From contig JABBOE010000023.1 of the NCBI GenBank assembly GCA_019351955.1, positions 1 to 36,851 on the forward strand: a DNA stretch of 36,851 nt. Reading direction: 5' to 3'. A program made the translations under genes and the position numbers. The notes under the pieces are model-generated. The model was not told where the DNA came from, searched no databases, and saw only the letters and a list, made by a program, of their open reading frames with translations. Positions 16,158-24,436 of the stretch are shown here, in pieces. The stretch is from Pseudomonadota bacterium (lineage in GTDB: Bacteria; Pseudomonadota; Gammaproteobacteria; Burkholderiales; Burkholderiaceae_C). The stretch's first letter is position 1, and every line of letters starts with the position of its first letter.

Positions 16158-16458
16158 ATTGCTGACGGCTCCGCCTGCCGAGCACCCTGTTTATGCGGGG
16201 CACTTTCCCGGCAGTCCCATCGCACCGGGAGCGATGTTGCTCGACAGTGTCGTGCACGCCGTGTGCCTAGGCTGCGGCCTTGACGAAAGCGCGTGGCACG
16301 TTGCATCGGTGAAGTTTTTCTCGCCCGTCGTGCCCGGAGAGACACTGGAACTGCGCCAAGACAGCACGAGCTCGGGGCTCGTGACATTCAGCCTGCACGC
16401 CGGCACGCGTGTGGTCGCCCGCGGCCGCCTGCGCGTGGCCGATGGATCCGTTCGATGA
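16147..16458 (+). CDS. Hotdog-fold 3-hydroxyacyl-ACP dehydratase (ApeI/FabZ-like)
   Basis: The 103-residue product is a short hotdog-fold protein with the FabA/FabZ-type motif 'YAGHFPGSPIAPGAMLLD' (about residues 16-33), including the catalytic His19. It should remove water from 3-hydroxyacyl chains to form the conjugated double bonds. Aryl-polyene pathways use a pair of such subunits; the second is at 23912. The start is uncertain between ATG 16138 and 16147, both overlapping the end of the ligase gene. Its stop overlaps the next start as ATGA. Confidence 0.85.
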   Translation: MPTELLTAPPAEHPVYAGHFPGSPIAPGAMLLDSVVHAVCLGCGLDESAWHVASVKFFSPVVPGETLELRQDSTSSGLVTFSLHAGTRVVARGRLRVADGSVR

Positions 16459-17465
16459 GCCCGCACTTACCTCCACCCTCTGGGAAACAAACTGGTGCCG
16501 CGCCAGGGCCACCCCGCGTTTCCGCGCCCAGCCGGCAGGCTCAATGGGTACAGAACGCCGAACGCAGCAACATGCTGATGCTGCGCATCATGACCTGGAT
16601 TTCCCTGCGATTGGGGCGACGCGCGGCTCGTGTCGTCCTGTCTGGCATCGCCGCGTACTTCCTGGTGTTCGCCCCCGCGGCGAGACGCGCTTCGCGCCAA
16701 TACCTGGCGCGAGCGCTCGGGCGTGCACCCCGCATAGGGGACAGCTTTCGCCAGTTTTTCAGCTTTGCCTCGACCATTCACGACCGGGTCTATCTGCTCA
16801 ATGGTCGTCTCGACCTCTTCAGCATCCGTGTGCACGGGCAGGAGGTCATCGAGGCGGCATTGAACCGTGGTGAAGGCGTGTTCATGGTCGGCGCTCATTT
16901 CGGCAGTTTTGAGGTCCTGCGTGCCATTTCACACCAGCGCCCGGGCCTGCGTGTGTGCATGCTGATGTACGAGGGCAACGCGCGCAAGATCAATGCCGCG
17001 CTCAAGGCGATCAATCCCCTGGCCGAACATGACGTCATTGCGCTCGGCCACCCCGAGTCGATGCTTCGCCTGCGCGATGCACTCGATGATGGCGCAATCA
17101 TCGGCATACTGGCCGACCGCTCGCTGCACGACGACGAAACCGTGTGCGTACCCTTCCTCGGCAAGCCCACACGCTGGCCCGCTGGCCCCTGGCGCATCGC
17201 CGCTCTTCTGCGCAAACCTGTCGTCATGGCTCTTGGCGTTTACGGTGGCGGGAATCGCTATGACGTGTATTTCGAATCCTTAGCCGATTTCTCCAACACA
17301 GACCGGCGAGCTCGCAGCGAGGCCGAACATGCAGCGCTTGCGACGTATGTACAACGCCTGCAGGCCCATTGCGAGCGCGAGCCCTACAACTGGTTCAATT
17401 TTTTCGACTTCTGGAGCCGCAGTGCGCAACCGACAGCGCCCCCCGCAAAGCCCGAAACGCCATGA
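16455..17465 (+). CDS. LpxL/HtrB-type lysophospholipid acyltransferase
   Basis: The 336-residue product resembles lipid A late acyltransferases of the LpxL family: an N-terminal hydrophobic segment (about residues 58-75) and the catalytic His-x4-Glu in 'VGAHFGSFEVLR' near residue 150. The motif region 'ILADRSLHDDETVCVPFLGKP' is also typical, as is the C-terminal 'EPYNWFNFFDFW'. In aryl-polyene loci such enzymes are thought to transfer the polyene chain or a fatty acyl group onto the lipid anchor. The acceptor is not known here. ATGA overlaps join it to both neighbours. Confidence 0.86.
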   Translation: MSPHLPPPSGKQTGAAPGPPRVSAPSRQAQWVQNAERSNMLMLRIMTWISLRLGRRAARVVLSGIAAYFLVFAPAARRASRQYLARALGRAPRIGDSFRQFFSFASTIHDRVYLLNGRLDLFSIRVHGQEVIEAALNRGEGVFMVGAHFGSFEVLRAISHQRPGLRVCMLMYEGNARKINAALKAINPLAEHDVIALGHPESMLRLRDALDDGAIIGILADRSLHDDETVCVPFLGKPTRWPAGPWRIAALLRKPVVMALGVYGGGNRYDVYFESLADFSNTDRRARSEAEHAALATYVQRLQAHCEREPYNWFNFFDFWSRSAQPTAPPAKPETP

Positions 17466-18058
17466 AACTGCTATTCCTTCTTAGCCTTTGCCTCCGCGCC
17501 GGCCTGGCTGCCGCGGCACTGTTGTGGGCGATTGGTGGACTGGCCGCCGGGTGGAATCTGCAGACGCTGATGCAGGCACTGGTACAGCATCATGGTGGCC
17601 GCGCCGATTTCACGGAGACCAAGACCCTCGCCATGCTGAACAAACCCATCGAGTCATCTGGCGAATTGCGATTCGCGGCACCGGACTTCCTGCAGGTGCG
17701 CACGCTCAAGCCCAGGCGGCAGACCTTGACCCTGATGGGCAATCAGCTCACGATGGAAGCAAGCGGACACTCGCAGCAGTTCGACCTGCGTGAACATCCC
17801 GACGTCGCCACCCTCATCGACGGCATCCGCGCCACACTCAACGGCGACCTTGACTCCCTGCAACGCCACTACGACCTGACCCTGGATGGCCAGGCCGCGC
17901 AATGGACCCTCACCCTGGTTCCGCGCGACGTCAAGGCGCATGAGCACATCAGTGACATCCGCATCAGCGGGATTGAAGGCATCGTGCAAACGGTCACCGT
18001 GGAGCAGGCCGACGGTGACCGCTCCGTCATGCACATCCACCCTGCCGCTTCGCCATGA
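17462..18058 (+). CDS. LolA-like periplasmic lipid carrier
   Basis: The 198-residue protein has a long hydrophobic N-terminus (residues 4-29), acting as a signal peptide or anchor, followed by a LolA/LolB-like half-barrel pattern: 'ADFTETKTLAMLNKPIESSGELRF' near residue 48 and 'LQVRTLKPRRQTLTLMGNQL' near residue 78. Proteins of this type in pigment clusters are proposed to carry the lipidated polyene across the periplasm. It is joined by ATGA overlaps to the acyltransferase before and the exporter after, so the three probably work as one transport module. Confidence 0.86.
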   Translation: MKLLFLLSLCLRAGLAAAALLWAIGGLAAGWNLQTLMQALVQHHGGRADFTETKTLAMLNKPIESSGELRFAAPDFLQVRTLKPRRQTLTLMGNQLTMEASGHSQQFDLREHPDVATLIDGIRATLNGDLDSLQRHYDLTLDGQAAQWTLTLVPRDVKAHEHISDIRISGIEGIVQTVTVEQADGDRSVMHIHPAASP

Positions 18059-20421
18059 ACCGGCGCGCGGCTGTCCCCGTGCTGCTCTGGCTGGCCGTGC
18101 TTCTGGCCTGCGCGGTCGTCATCGTCAAGAGTCGATTCACTGCGGACATGTCGGCCTTCCTGCCGCAGGCGCCCACGGCCCAGGAGCGTATCCTGGTGGA
18201 CCAACTTCGCCGCGGCCTGGTCTCGCGACTCATCCTCGTCGGCATTGACGGTGCTGACGCCGCGACACGCGCTGATCTGTCGAAGTCGATAGCTGCACGC
18301 CTGCGCGCGGATCCCGCCTTCGTCGCCGTGGAGAACGGCCAACCCCTGAACGCACAACGCGACGAGCAATTGCTGTTCCAGTACCGTTACGTGCTGTCGC
18401 CCAATACTGCGTCTCAGTTCAGCGTCCTGGGGCTGCACCGCGGCATTACCAACAGTATCGATCGCCTCGCCTCGCCCATGGGGCAAAGCCTCAAAGCGCT
18501 TCTCCCCACCGACCCCACCGGCGCGCTGCTGGACCTCGTGCAGGGTCTTTCGCCGGGCCAGGGGCCCAAGCGAGACCACGGCGTATGGGCCGCAGCTGGG
18601 GCGCCGCGCGCCTTGCTGCTGGTGCAAACCCGGGCGCAAGGCACCGACACCGATGCCTTGCAACAGGCCATGGCGACCATCCGCGACGACTTCGCCAAGG
18701 CGCAGCGTCAGGGCGGTGCAGACGCGCGGCAGGCCACCCTGGTGATGAGCGGCCCGGGAGTATTCGCTGTGCAGTCGCGAGCGCTGATCAAGCGCGCGGT
18801 GGAGCGCGTTTCGCTCCTCGGCGCCGTGCTCATCGCCGGCTTGTTGCTCCTCGTCTATCGCTCGCCGACGGTCTTGGCATTGGGTCTGCTCCCGGTGTTG
18901 TCGGGGGTGCTGGCTGGCATCGCCGCCGTCAGCCTTGGCTTCGGCGCGGTGCAGGGCGTGACTCTGGGCTTTGGCACAACGCTCATGGGCGAGGCGGTGG
19001 ACTACGCGATCTACCTCTTTGTGCAGTCCACTCAGCCCTCCGCCGCCGACCGTGCCCTCTGGCTTCAGAGCTTCTGGCCCACCGTCCGTTTGGGCATGCT
19101 GACTTCGGTTTTTGGCTTTGCCACGCTGCTGATGTCGGGCTTCCCCGGCCTGGCTCAGCTTGGCCTGTATTCCATCGCTGGTCTGCTCGCCGCAGCGCTC
19201 GTCACGCGCTTTGTGCTGCCGCAATTGATGCCCGCGCGCCTGTCGATGCGCGACCTCGCCCCCTTCGGCGCATACCTGACAGCCCGGCTGCCAGGGCTGC
19301 GGCGCCTGCGCTGGTTGCTTGGCGTCACCGTGGTAATTGCCAGCGGCGTGCTCATCGTGCAACGCGATGCCCTGTGGAATACGCGACTCGCCGCACTCAG
19401 CCCCGTGACCCCTGAGGCACTGAAGGTGGATGCTCAGCTGCGCCGCCAGCTCGGCGCGCCTGATTCGGGCAACCTGGTGGTCGTCCAAGGGACCAGTTCA
19501 GACGCTGCGTTGACTGCGGCCGAGGCGCTGGTCCCCCGCCTGCAGAATCTGGTGTCGCGCGGCGTCATCACCGGCTTCGACAGCCCAGACCGGTACCTTC
19601 CGAGTGCAGCCACCCAGCGCCGCCGTCTCGCAGCGCTGCCCGATGCGGACGATCTGCAGCGCCGGCTGGAGCAGGCCGTCATCGGACTGCCGGTGAGCGC
19701 CCGATTGTTCGCGCCATTTGTGCACGATGTGCAGGCTGCGCGCGCGCAGGGCCCGCTCACGCGTAGGCAGCTGGCGCATACCTCCTTTGCGCTGGCCCTC
19801 GATGGCATGCTGCTTCGCCAGACGGATGGACGCTGGCTCGCCGTGCTGCCGCTGCATGCCCAGGCAAACCGGAGCATCGATGGCGCGCAGGTGCGAGCTG
19901 CATTGGCTGGCACTCCAGCAAGCTACATCAACCTTGGCCAGCTCAGCAACAGCCTCTATGACAGCTACCTGCACACTGCAGCCTGGCTATCGCTGACGGG
20001 CCTGGCGTGCATTGCTGCACTGCTCGTGGTCAGCCTGCGCTCCGCCTCTCGCACGCTACGGGTGCTTGCTCCCCTTCTGAGCGCGGTACTTGTGGTCGGC
20101 GCCGGGCTGCTGCTGGGTGGACAGCAACTGACTTTGCTGCACCTCATCGGCCTCATGCTCATCGTCGCTGTCGGCTCGAACTACGCGCTGTTTTTCGATC
20201 AGGGCGCGCAACGAGGCGGCATTGCGCCGCGCACGCTGGCCTCGCTAGTGGTTGCCAATCTCACCACTGTGCTCGGCTTCGGGCCGTTGGCCTTGTCCGG
20301 CGTGCCTGTTCTGCAAGCCCTAGGGATGACGGTAGGCCCCGGCGTGCTGCTGGCTCTGGTGTTTTCGGCCATACTGTCGGCCTCACCGTCCACCACCACG
20401 CGGCCACCAGCTGCCGTCTAA
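18055..20421 (+). CDS. MMPL/RND-superfamily exporter
   Basis: The 788-residue inner-membrane protein has the two-fold RND layout: a first TM helix (about 7-24), a large periplasmic domain, a bundle of five to six helices (about 245-430), a second periplasmic domain and a second bundle (about 640-780). The motif-bearing helix region 'LGFGTTLMGEAVDYAIYLF' near residue 300 and its counterpart 'LMLIVAVGSNYALFFDQG' near residue 700 are typical of MMPL-type lipid exporters. It is expected to export the finished polyene lipid across the inner membrane, handing it to the LolA-like protein. The ATG overlaps the upstream stop. Confidence 0.9.
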   Translation: MNRRAAVPVLLWLAVLLACAVVIVKSRFTADMSAFLPQAPTAQERILVDQLRRGLVSRLILVGIDGADAATRADLSKSIAARLRADPAFVAVENGQPLNAQRDEQLLFQYRYVLSPNTASQFSVLGLHRGITNSIDRLASPMGQSLKALLPTDPTGALLDLVQGLSPGQGPKRDHGVWAAAGAPRALLLVQTRAQGTDTDALQQAMATIRDDFAKAQRQGGADARQATLVMSGPGVFAVQSRALIKRAVERVSLLGAVLIAGLLLLVYRSPTVLALGLLPVLSGVLAGIAAVSLGFGAVQGVTLGFGTTLMGEAVDYAIYLFVQSTQPSAADRALWLQSFWPTVRLGMLTSVFGFATLLMSGFPGLAQLGLYSIAGLLAAALVTRFVLPQLMPARLSMRDLAPFGAYLTARLPGLRRLRWLLGVTVVIASGVLIVQRDALWNTRLAALSPVTPEALKVDAQLRRQLGAPDSGNLVVVQGTSSDAALTAAEALVPRLQNLVSRGVITGFDSPDRYLPSAATQRRRLAALPDADDLQRRLEQAVIGLPVSARLFAPFVHDVQAARAQGPLTRRQLAHTSFALALDGMLLRQTDGRWLAVLPLHAQANRSIDGAQVRAALAGTPASYINLGQLSNSLYDSYLHTAAWLSLTGLACIAALLVVSLRSASRTLRVLAPLLSAVLVVGAGLLLGGQQLTLLHLIGLMLIVAVGSNYALFFDQGAQRGGIAPRTLASLVVANLTTVLGFGPLALSGVPVLQALGMTVGPGVLLALVFSAILSASPSTTTRPPAAV

Positions 20422-20433
20422 GACCAAACCCGC

Positions 20434-21273
20434 ATGCCAGTGTCCAGCCCCGTACCTCAGCCGGCGAGCGGCGCCGGCTGGCGGCCCGCGCCGCTCGTCG
20501 CCGGCTCCCTAATCTTGCACCCGCTTGTGCTCGGCGTCGTGGTCGTTCAGCCCACCCTATGGCCCTGGGGGCTGAGTATCCTGGCGGTCAACCACATGGT
20601 GCTCGCGGGCGCCGGGCTGTGGCCGCGCAGCAAACTTCTCGGCACCAACCACACACGTCTGCCCGACACAGCGGTGGCGCGCGGCGAAGTCGCGCTGACC
20701 ATCGATGACGGGCCCGACCCGCTCGTGACGCCAGGCGTGCTTGACGTCCTTGATGCGCACAACGCCAAGGCCACATTTTTTTGCATCGGCGAGCGCGCCA
20801 GTGCGTACCCGGACCTGTGCCGTGACATCGTGCGGCGCGGCCACGCCGTGGAAAATCACAGTCACAGTCACCGCCACAGCTTCTCGTTGTCCGGTCCTCG
20901 CCGCATCCTCCGCGAATTGCAGGCCGCCCAGGCCACGCTGTCTGGCATCACCGGACAGGCACCGGCCTTCTTCCGCGCTCCAGCAGGGTTGCGCAACCCC
21001 TTCCTCGACCGGGTTCTGAGCCGACTCGGCCTGCAGCTGGCGAGCTGGACCCGGCGCGGCTTCGATACGCGCGAACGTGATCCAATGAGGGTTCTGCATC
21101 GCCTGCGGCATGCCATGCGCGCGGGCGATATCCTGCTGCTGCACGATGGCCATGCGGCGCGCACAGCATCGGGGCAACCCGTCATTCTCGAAGTGCTACC
21201 TAGCCTGTTGGACTCCATCGCCAGCCTTGGGCTGCGCCCCGTCACCTTGCGTCAAGCCTTTTCATGCGCGTGA
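20434..21273 (+). CDS. NodB-type polysaccharide deacetylase, membrane-anchored
   Basis: The 279-residue product has an N-terminal hydrophobic region (about 20-62) and a carbohydrate esterase family 4 (NodB) domain. The metal/catalytic Asp pair is in 'TIDDGPD' (89-95) and the zinc-binding His pair in 'HSHSH' (142-146). Later motifs include 'FFRAPAGLRNP' (about 180-190) and 'GDILLLHDGH' (about 232). All five typical motifs appear, so it is probably active. The natural substrate is presumably an N-acetylated sugar on the pigment or its anchor. It follows the exporter gene by 12 bases. Confidence 0.87.
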   Translation: MPVSSPVPQPASGAGWRPAPLVAGSLILHPLVLGVVVVQPTLWPWGLSILAVNHMVLAGAGLWPRSKLLGTNHTRLPDTAVARGEVALTIDDGPDPLVTPGVLDVLDAHNAKATFFCIGERASAYPDLCRDIVRRGHAVENHSHSHRHSFSLSGPRRILRELQAAQATLSGITGQAPAFFRAPAGLRNPFLDRVLSRLGLQLASWTRRGFDTRERDPMRVLHRLRHAMRAGDILLLHDGHAARTASGQPVILEVLPSLLDSIASLGLRPVTLRQAFSCA

Positions 21274-21707
21274 GTCGACCCCTTTCCTATCAGACCGGCG
21301 CCGGCCCTGCGCTCAATCGCACTGGCTTGCGTTTGGCTTGGCGCGTCGGCTCGCTTAGCCATCCCGGCAAGCTGGTCTTCGGCAGCCTGCGACACCGCAG
21401 TCATCTTGTTCTCCAACCATCCATTCCAGGGCCGCTCTGCGGCCAGTGCTCCATGATCTCCCAGGTGCCGCCGCCTAGGCGACTGCGCAGCAAAGGCGCC
21501 TTGGCCATATTGCAAGAGCCCGCCGCTTTGCACGGTGTTGAACTGCCTCGCATGGGCCACACTGAGCGCGTCCCTCAGGTCGGCCGCATCGATGCGCCAA
21601 GCGCCGCTGTTGTCTTTGTTGCCCGCAATGACCTGACCACCGCGGCCTCTAGCGCCAGACAAGAGCGCGTTGCGCAGCGGCATTGGGCCGCAAGGGCAGA
21701 GGTCTGA
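21264..21707 (+). CDS. Unrecognised 147-codon frame in the polyene operon
   Basis: This frame starts inside the end of the deacetylase gene (ten-base overlap) and stops five bases before the ketosynthase ATG, the packing expected of a real operon gene. I recognise no domain. The product would be basic, rich in Arg, Leu, Ser and Ala, with no signal peptide. By codon position the GC content is roughly 70, 56 and 69 percent, a weak coding signal for a high-GC genome; typical genes here have a clearer third-position excess. A 158-codon frame is also open on the opposite strand in the same register. It may be a real rapidly evolving gene or a decayed one. Confidence 0.35.
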   Translation: MRVSRPLSYQTGAGPALNRTGLRLAWRVGSLSHPGKLVFGSLRHRSHLVLQPSIPGPLCGQCSMISQVPPPRRLRSKGALAILQEPAALHGVELPRMGHTERVPQVGRIDAPSAAVVFVARNDLTTAASSARQERVAQRHWAARAEV

Positions 21708-21712
21708 CCACC

Positions 21713-22939
21713 ATGGCCACCACGACACTGCCGCCCATGGCGCTAACGCGCTACACCGTCAGTAGCTGCTTAGGGCATGGGTTGGCGCCCACGCTCGATG
21801 CCTTGCGCGGCACGCTCAGCGGGCTGCGCCCCGAAGGCTTCGACCTGTTTGACCTGCCAGCCTGGACCGGTGCCGTGCCCGACGTGGATGCAGTGCGGCT
21901 GCCGCAAGCCCTGCAAGATTACGATTGCCGCACCAACCGCTTGGCCGAACTCGGCCTGCATCAAGACGGATTCGCCGCAGCCGTGCGGCAAGCCGCTGCA
22001 CGCGTGGGACCGCACCGCGTGGGAGTTTTTATCGGAACCAGCACATCTGGAATTCTGCAGACCGAACGGGCCTACCGTGAACGCGATGCCACAGGCGCCT
22101 TACCCGCCTCCTTCAGGTATGCCCAGACGCACAATCCGTATTCGGTCACTGCCTATGTGCGCGAGCGCCTCGGCCTGCGCGGGCCCGCCTACACGATTTC
22201 GTCGGCCTGCTCGTCTAGCGCGAAGGTCTTTGCCACGGCCCAGCGCCTGCTCGCTTGCGGCGTCATCGATGCCGCTGTCGTCGGCGGTGTCGACAGTCTG
22301 TGTTTGACCACGCTCTATGGCTTTAACTCACTTCAACTGATGTCCGGCGATTCCTGCCGCCCGTTTGACGCGCAACGCAATGGCTTGTCCATCGGCGAAG
22401 GGGCCGCCTTCGCACTGCTGGAGCGCGTCGCACATCCCGTTGCTCAAGACACCGTATGGCTCCTCGGCGCAGGCGAATCCAGCGATGCCCACCACATGTC
22501 ATCGCCCCATCCGGACGGGATGGGTGCGCGCATGGCAATGCAGCAGGCGCTTACCCAGGCGCACCTGAATCCCCTCGATATCGACTACATCAACTTGCAC
22601 GGCACTGCGACAGCCAGCAATGACTTAGCCGAGGGCCGCGCCGTTGCTGCGGTGTTTGGTGCTGAAACGCCATGTAGCTCAACCAAGGGTGCCACTGGCC
22701 ATACCTTAGGCGCCGCAGGCGCGGTCGAGGCCGTGTTCTGCGCACTTGCCCTGCGCCATGGCTTCATGCCTGGGGGCGCCGGCACGCAGGCCCTGGATCC
22801 GGCAATCACGGCGGCCGCCGGCCCGCTCAATTACCTGCTGCAAATCCGCGCTCAGGCACCGCACCGGGTGCTCAGCAACTCCTTCGGCTTCGGCGGCACC
22901 AATTGCTGCCTGGTGTTCGGCGTGGGGGAACCAGGATGA
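21713..22939 (+). CDS. Beta-ketoacyl-ACP synthase (ketosynthase)
   Basis: The 408-residue product is a FabF-type condensing enzyme with a complete active site: nucleophile Cys166 in 'SSACSSSAKVF', His296 in 'LHGTATASND' and His330 in 'KGATGHTLGAAGAVE'. The C-terminal glycine-rich 'SFGFGGTNCCLVF' is also present. It should elongate the aryl starter with malonyl-ACP units, the ApeO-type role, pairing with the chain-length-factor-like protein at 23088. AGAGG lies about ten bases before ATG 21713. The stop overlaps the next possible start as ATGA at 22936. Confidence 0.92.
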   Translation: MATTTLPPMALTRYTVSSCLGHGLAPTLDALRGTLSGLRPEGFDLFDLPAWTGAVPDVDAVRLPQALQDYDCRTNRLAELGLHQDGFAAAVRQAAARVGPHRVGVFIGTSTSGILQTERAYRERDATGALPASFRYAQTHNPYSVTAYVRERLGLRGPAYTISSACSSSAKVFATAQRLLACGVIDAAVVGGVDSLCLTTLYGFNSLQLMSGDSCRPFDAQRNGLSIGEGAAFALLERVAHPVAQDTVWLLGAGESSDAHHMSSPHPDGMGARMAMQQALTQAHLNPLDIDYINLHGTATASNDLAEGRAVAAVFGAETPCSSTKGATGHTLGAAGAVEAVFCALALRHGFMPGGAGTQALDPAITAAAGPLNYLLQIRAQAPHRVLSNSFGFGGTNCCLVFGVGEPG

Positions 22940-23091
22940 GCCCCCCGCCCTACTGGGAAAAAGGGGTCGAACCCTTTCAAGGAATAGAGCGCAACACCCG
23001 GGGCCCGAGCGCAAGCCTTCGACACATCTGCTCGGCAGAGGGCGGCCACCTTCTTCAAGGGAACCTGCAAAATGCGAGGCAACTGCAATGA
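22936..23091 (+). CDS. Possible 51-aa protein bridging the two ketosynthase genes
   Basis: A 51-codon frame begins at ATG 22936, overlapping the ketosynthase stop as ATGA, and ends at TGA 23089-23091, overlapping the start of the next gene also as ATGA. Two such junctions are the strongest evidence that it is translated; without it the operon would have an unusual 148-base gap. The product begins 'MSPPPYWEKGVEPF' and shows no motif I know. Codons such as ATA, AGG and CGA and the modest third-position GC (about 65 percent) weaken the case. An alternative is a leader whose translation simply feeds ribosomes to the next gene. Confidence 0.4.
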   Translation: MSPPPYWEKGVEPFQGIERNTRGPSASLRHICSAEGGHLLQGNLQNARQLQ

Positions 23092-23918
23092 ACCACGCCA
23101 CGACACCCGCCGCCCGGCTTGAAGCATGGGTTGACGGCGTTGGGTTGCTCGGGCCTGGCCTTGCGGGCTGGCCACAGACGAGCTCCGTGCTGCGCGGGCA
23201 AGCCGATTACACCCCGCAAAGGACGCTGCTTCCCGTGCCGCAAACCTTGCATGCGGCGGAACGGCGACGCGCAGCAACCGTGGTCAAGCTTGCCTTGGCC
23301 GTCGGGCTTGAGGCGGCACAGGCTGCCGGAATGGACCCGGCACAACTTGCCACGGTGTTCACCTCATCCGGCGGTGACAGCCACAATTGCCACGCCGTTT
23401 GTGCAGCGCTTGCGTCAAACGATCGGCTGATCTCCCCCACGCGCTTTCACAACTCGGTACACAACGCCGCATCCGGCTACTGGGGCATCGCCACGGGCGC
23501 CATGGCGTCTTCTGCCGTGCTGTGCGCCTATGACGGTTGTTTTTCTGCCGGCCTGCTGGAGGCGCTCGCCCAGGTGGTATTGACGCAGGCGCCGGTCCTG
23601 CTTCTGGCCTACGACACGGACTATCCCGAGCCACTGCTTACAGTACGCCCCATTCCCGACAGTCTGGGCGTCGCACTTGCCCTGTCCCCGCAACCGGGTC
23701 CGCTAAGTCTGGGCCGCGTCGCCATCGATTCGGCGGCGCCATACAGCGACGCGGCTGCCAATACGCTGGACATTCCGCTTCTCGAAGCCGTGCGCCAAAC
23801 GATACCCGCGGCGCGCGTCCTTCCCCTTCTTCATGCGCTGGCCCACCGTGCTGCTGGGTCCGTACACCTGGACTACTTGCCTGGCCAGACGCTGGCTACC
23901 GAGATCACGCCATGCTGA
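23088..23918 (+). CDS. Chain-length-factor-like ketosynthase
   Basis: The 276-residue product matches the short N-terminal ketosynthase family (Ketoacyl-synt_2) found in aryl-polyene loci. It reads like half a thiolase-fold ketosynthase: 'TVFTSSGGDSHNCHAVC' near residue 86, 'ISPTRFHNSVHNAASGYWGIATG' near residue 112. At the elbow where active ketosynthases carry Cys, the sequence runs 'GAMASSAVLCAYDG', so no catalytic Cys is in place. It likely forms a heterodimer with the ketosynthase at 21713 and limits chain length, like ApeC. GAGG precedes ATG 23088. The stop overlaps the next start by seven bases. Confidence 0.86.
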   Translation: MNHATTPAARLEAWVDGVGLLGPGLAGWPQTSSVLRGQADYTPQRTLLPVPQTLHAAERRRAATVVKLALAVGLEAAQAAGMDPAQLATVFTSSGGDSHNCHAVCAALASNDRLISPTRFHNSVHNAASGYWGIATGAMASSAVLCAYDGCFSAGLLEALAQVVLTQAPVLLLAYDTDYPEPLLTVRPIPDSLGVALALSPQPGPLSLGRVAIDSAAPYSDAAANTLDIPLLEAVRQTIPAARVLPLLHALAHRAAGSVHLDYLPGQTLATEITPC

Positions 23919-24436
23919 ACGTTGCCACTTTGCATGGTCAGGCGCTCGACCACGACTGGATCGCTGCGCGCATTCCGCATCAGGGCACGATGTGCTTACT
24001 CGATAGAGTGCGCGCATGGGATGCGGGGCATGTTCTGTGCACCGCCCAAAGCCACCGCAGTCCCACCAACCCGCTGCGCCAATACGGCCGACTGGGCGCG
24101 GCCTGTGGCATCGAATATGCTGCCCAGGCCATGGCCGTGCATGGTGCGCTGCGTGCGTCCGGTCGGCCGGTTACTGCGCCGCATCCCGGCATGCTGATTA
24201 GCGCGCGTGACGTGCGCTGGCATGTGGCGCGACTCGACACCATTGCCACGGAGCTCCTGGTGCTTGCGACCTGCCGTGCGGCCGATGCCAACCTGCTGCG
24301 CTATACGTTCGAATTGCGCGCTGAAGAACGCGTGCTGATCGAAGGCCAAGCCACGGTGATGCTCGATGTGCATGCACCCGACATCCCGGGACTTGGCCTG
24401 ACAGCATCCATCACCGACGCCCGAACCACACCATGA
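23912..24436 (+). CDS. Hotdog-fold dehydratase subunit (ApeP-like)
   Basis: The 174-residue product is a hotdog-fold protein with 'IPHQGTMCLLDRV' near residue 20, the FabZ-like catalytic His region, and 'GAACGIEYAAQAMAVHGAL' near residue 65, the central hotdog helix with a conserved acid. It should act with the ApeI-like subunit at 16147 as a dehydratase that creates the trans double bonds. The ATG lies inside the end of the upstream gene, and its stop overlaps the ketoreductase start as ATGA. Confidence 0.87.
   Translation: MLNVATLHGQALDHDWIAARIPHQGTMCLLDRVRAWDAGHVLCTAQSHRSPTNPLRQYGRLGAACGIEYAAQAMAVHGALRASGRPVTAPHPGMLISARDVRWHVARLDTIATELLVLATCRAADANLLRYTFELRAEERVLIEGQATVMLDVHAPDIPGLGLTASITDARTTP

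Noticed and set aside
17869-19488. 539-codon minus-strand frame across the LolA-like and exporter genes
   Set aside because: It is a typical antisense open frame of high-GC DNA with His/Gln/Arg-rich sequence; the plus strand encodes the exporter.
21252-21728. 158-codon minus-strand frame opposite the 147-codon frame
   Set aside because: It would cross operon genes on the opposite strand and has no ribosome binding site or motif; kept only as an alternative reading of the segment.
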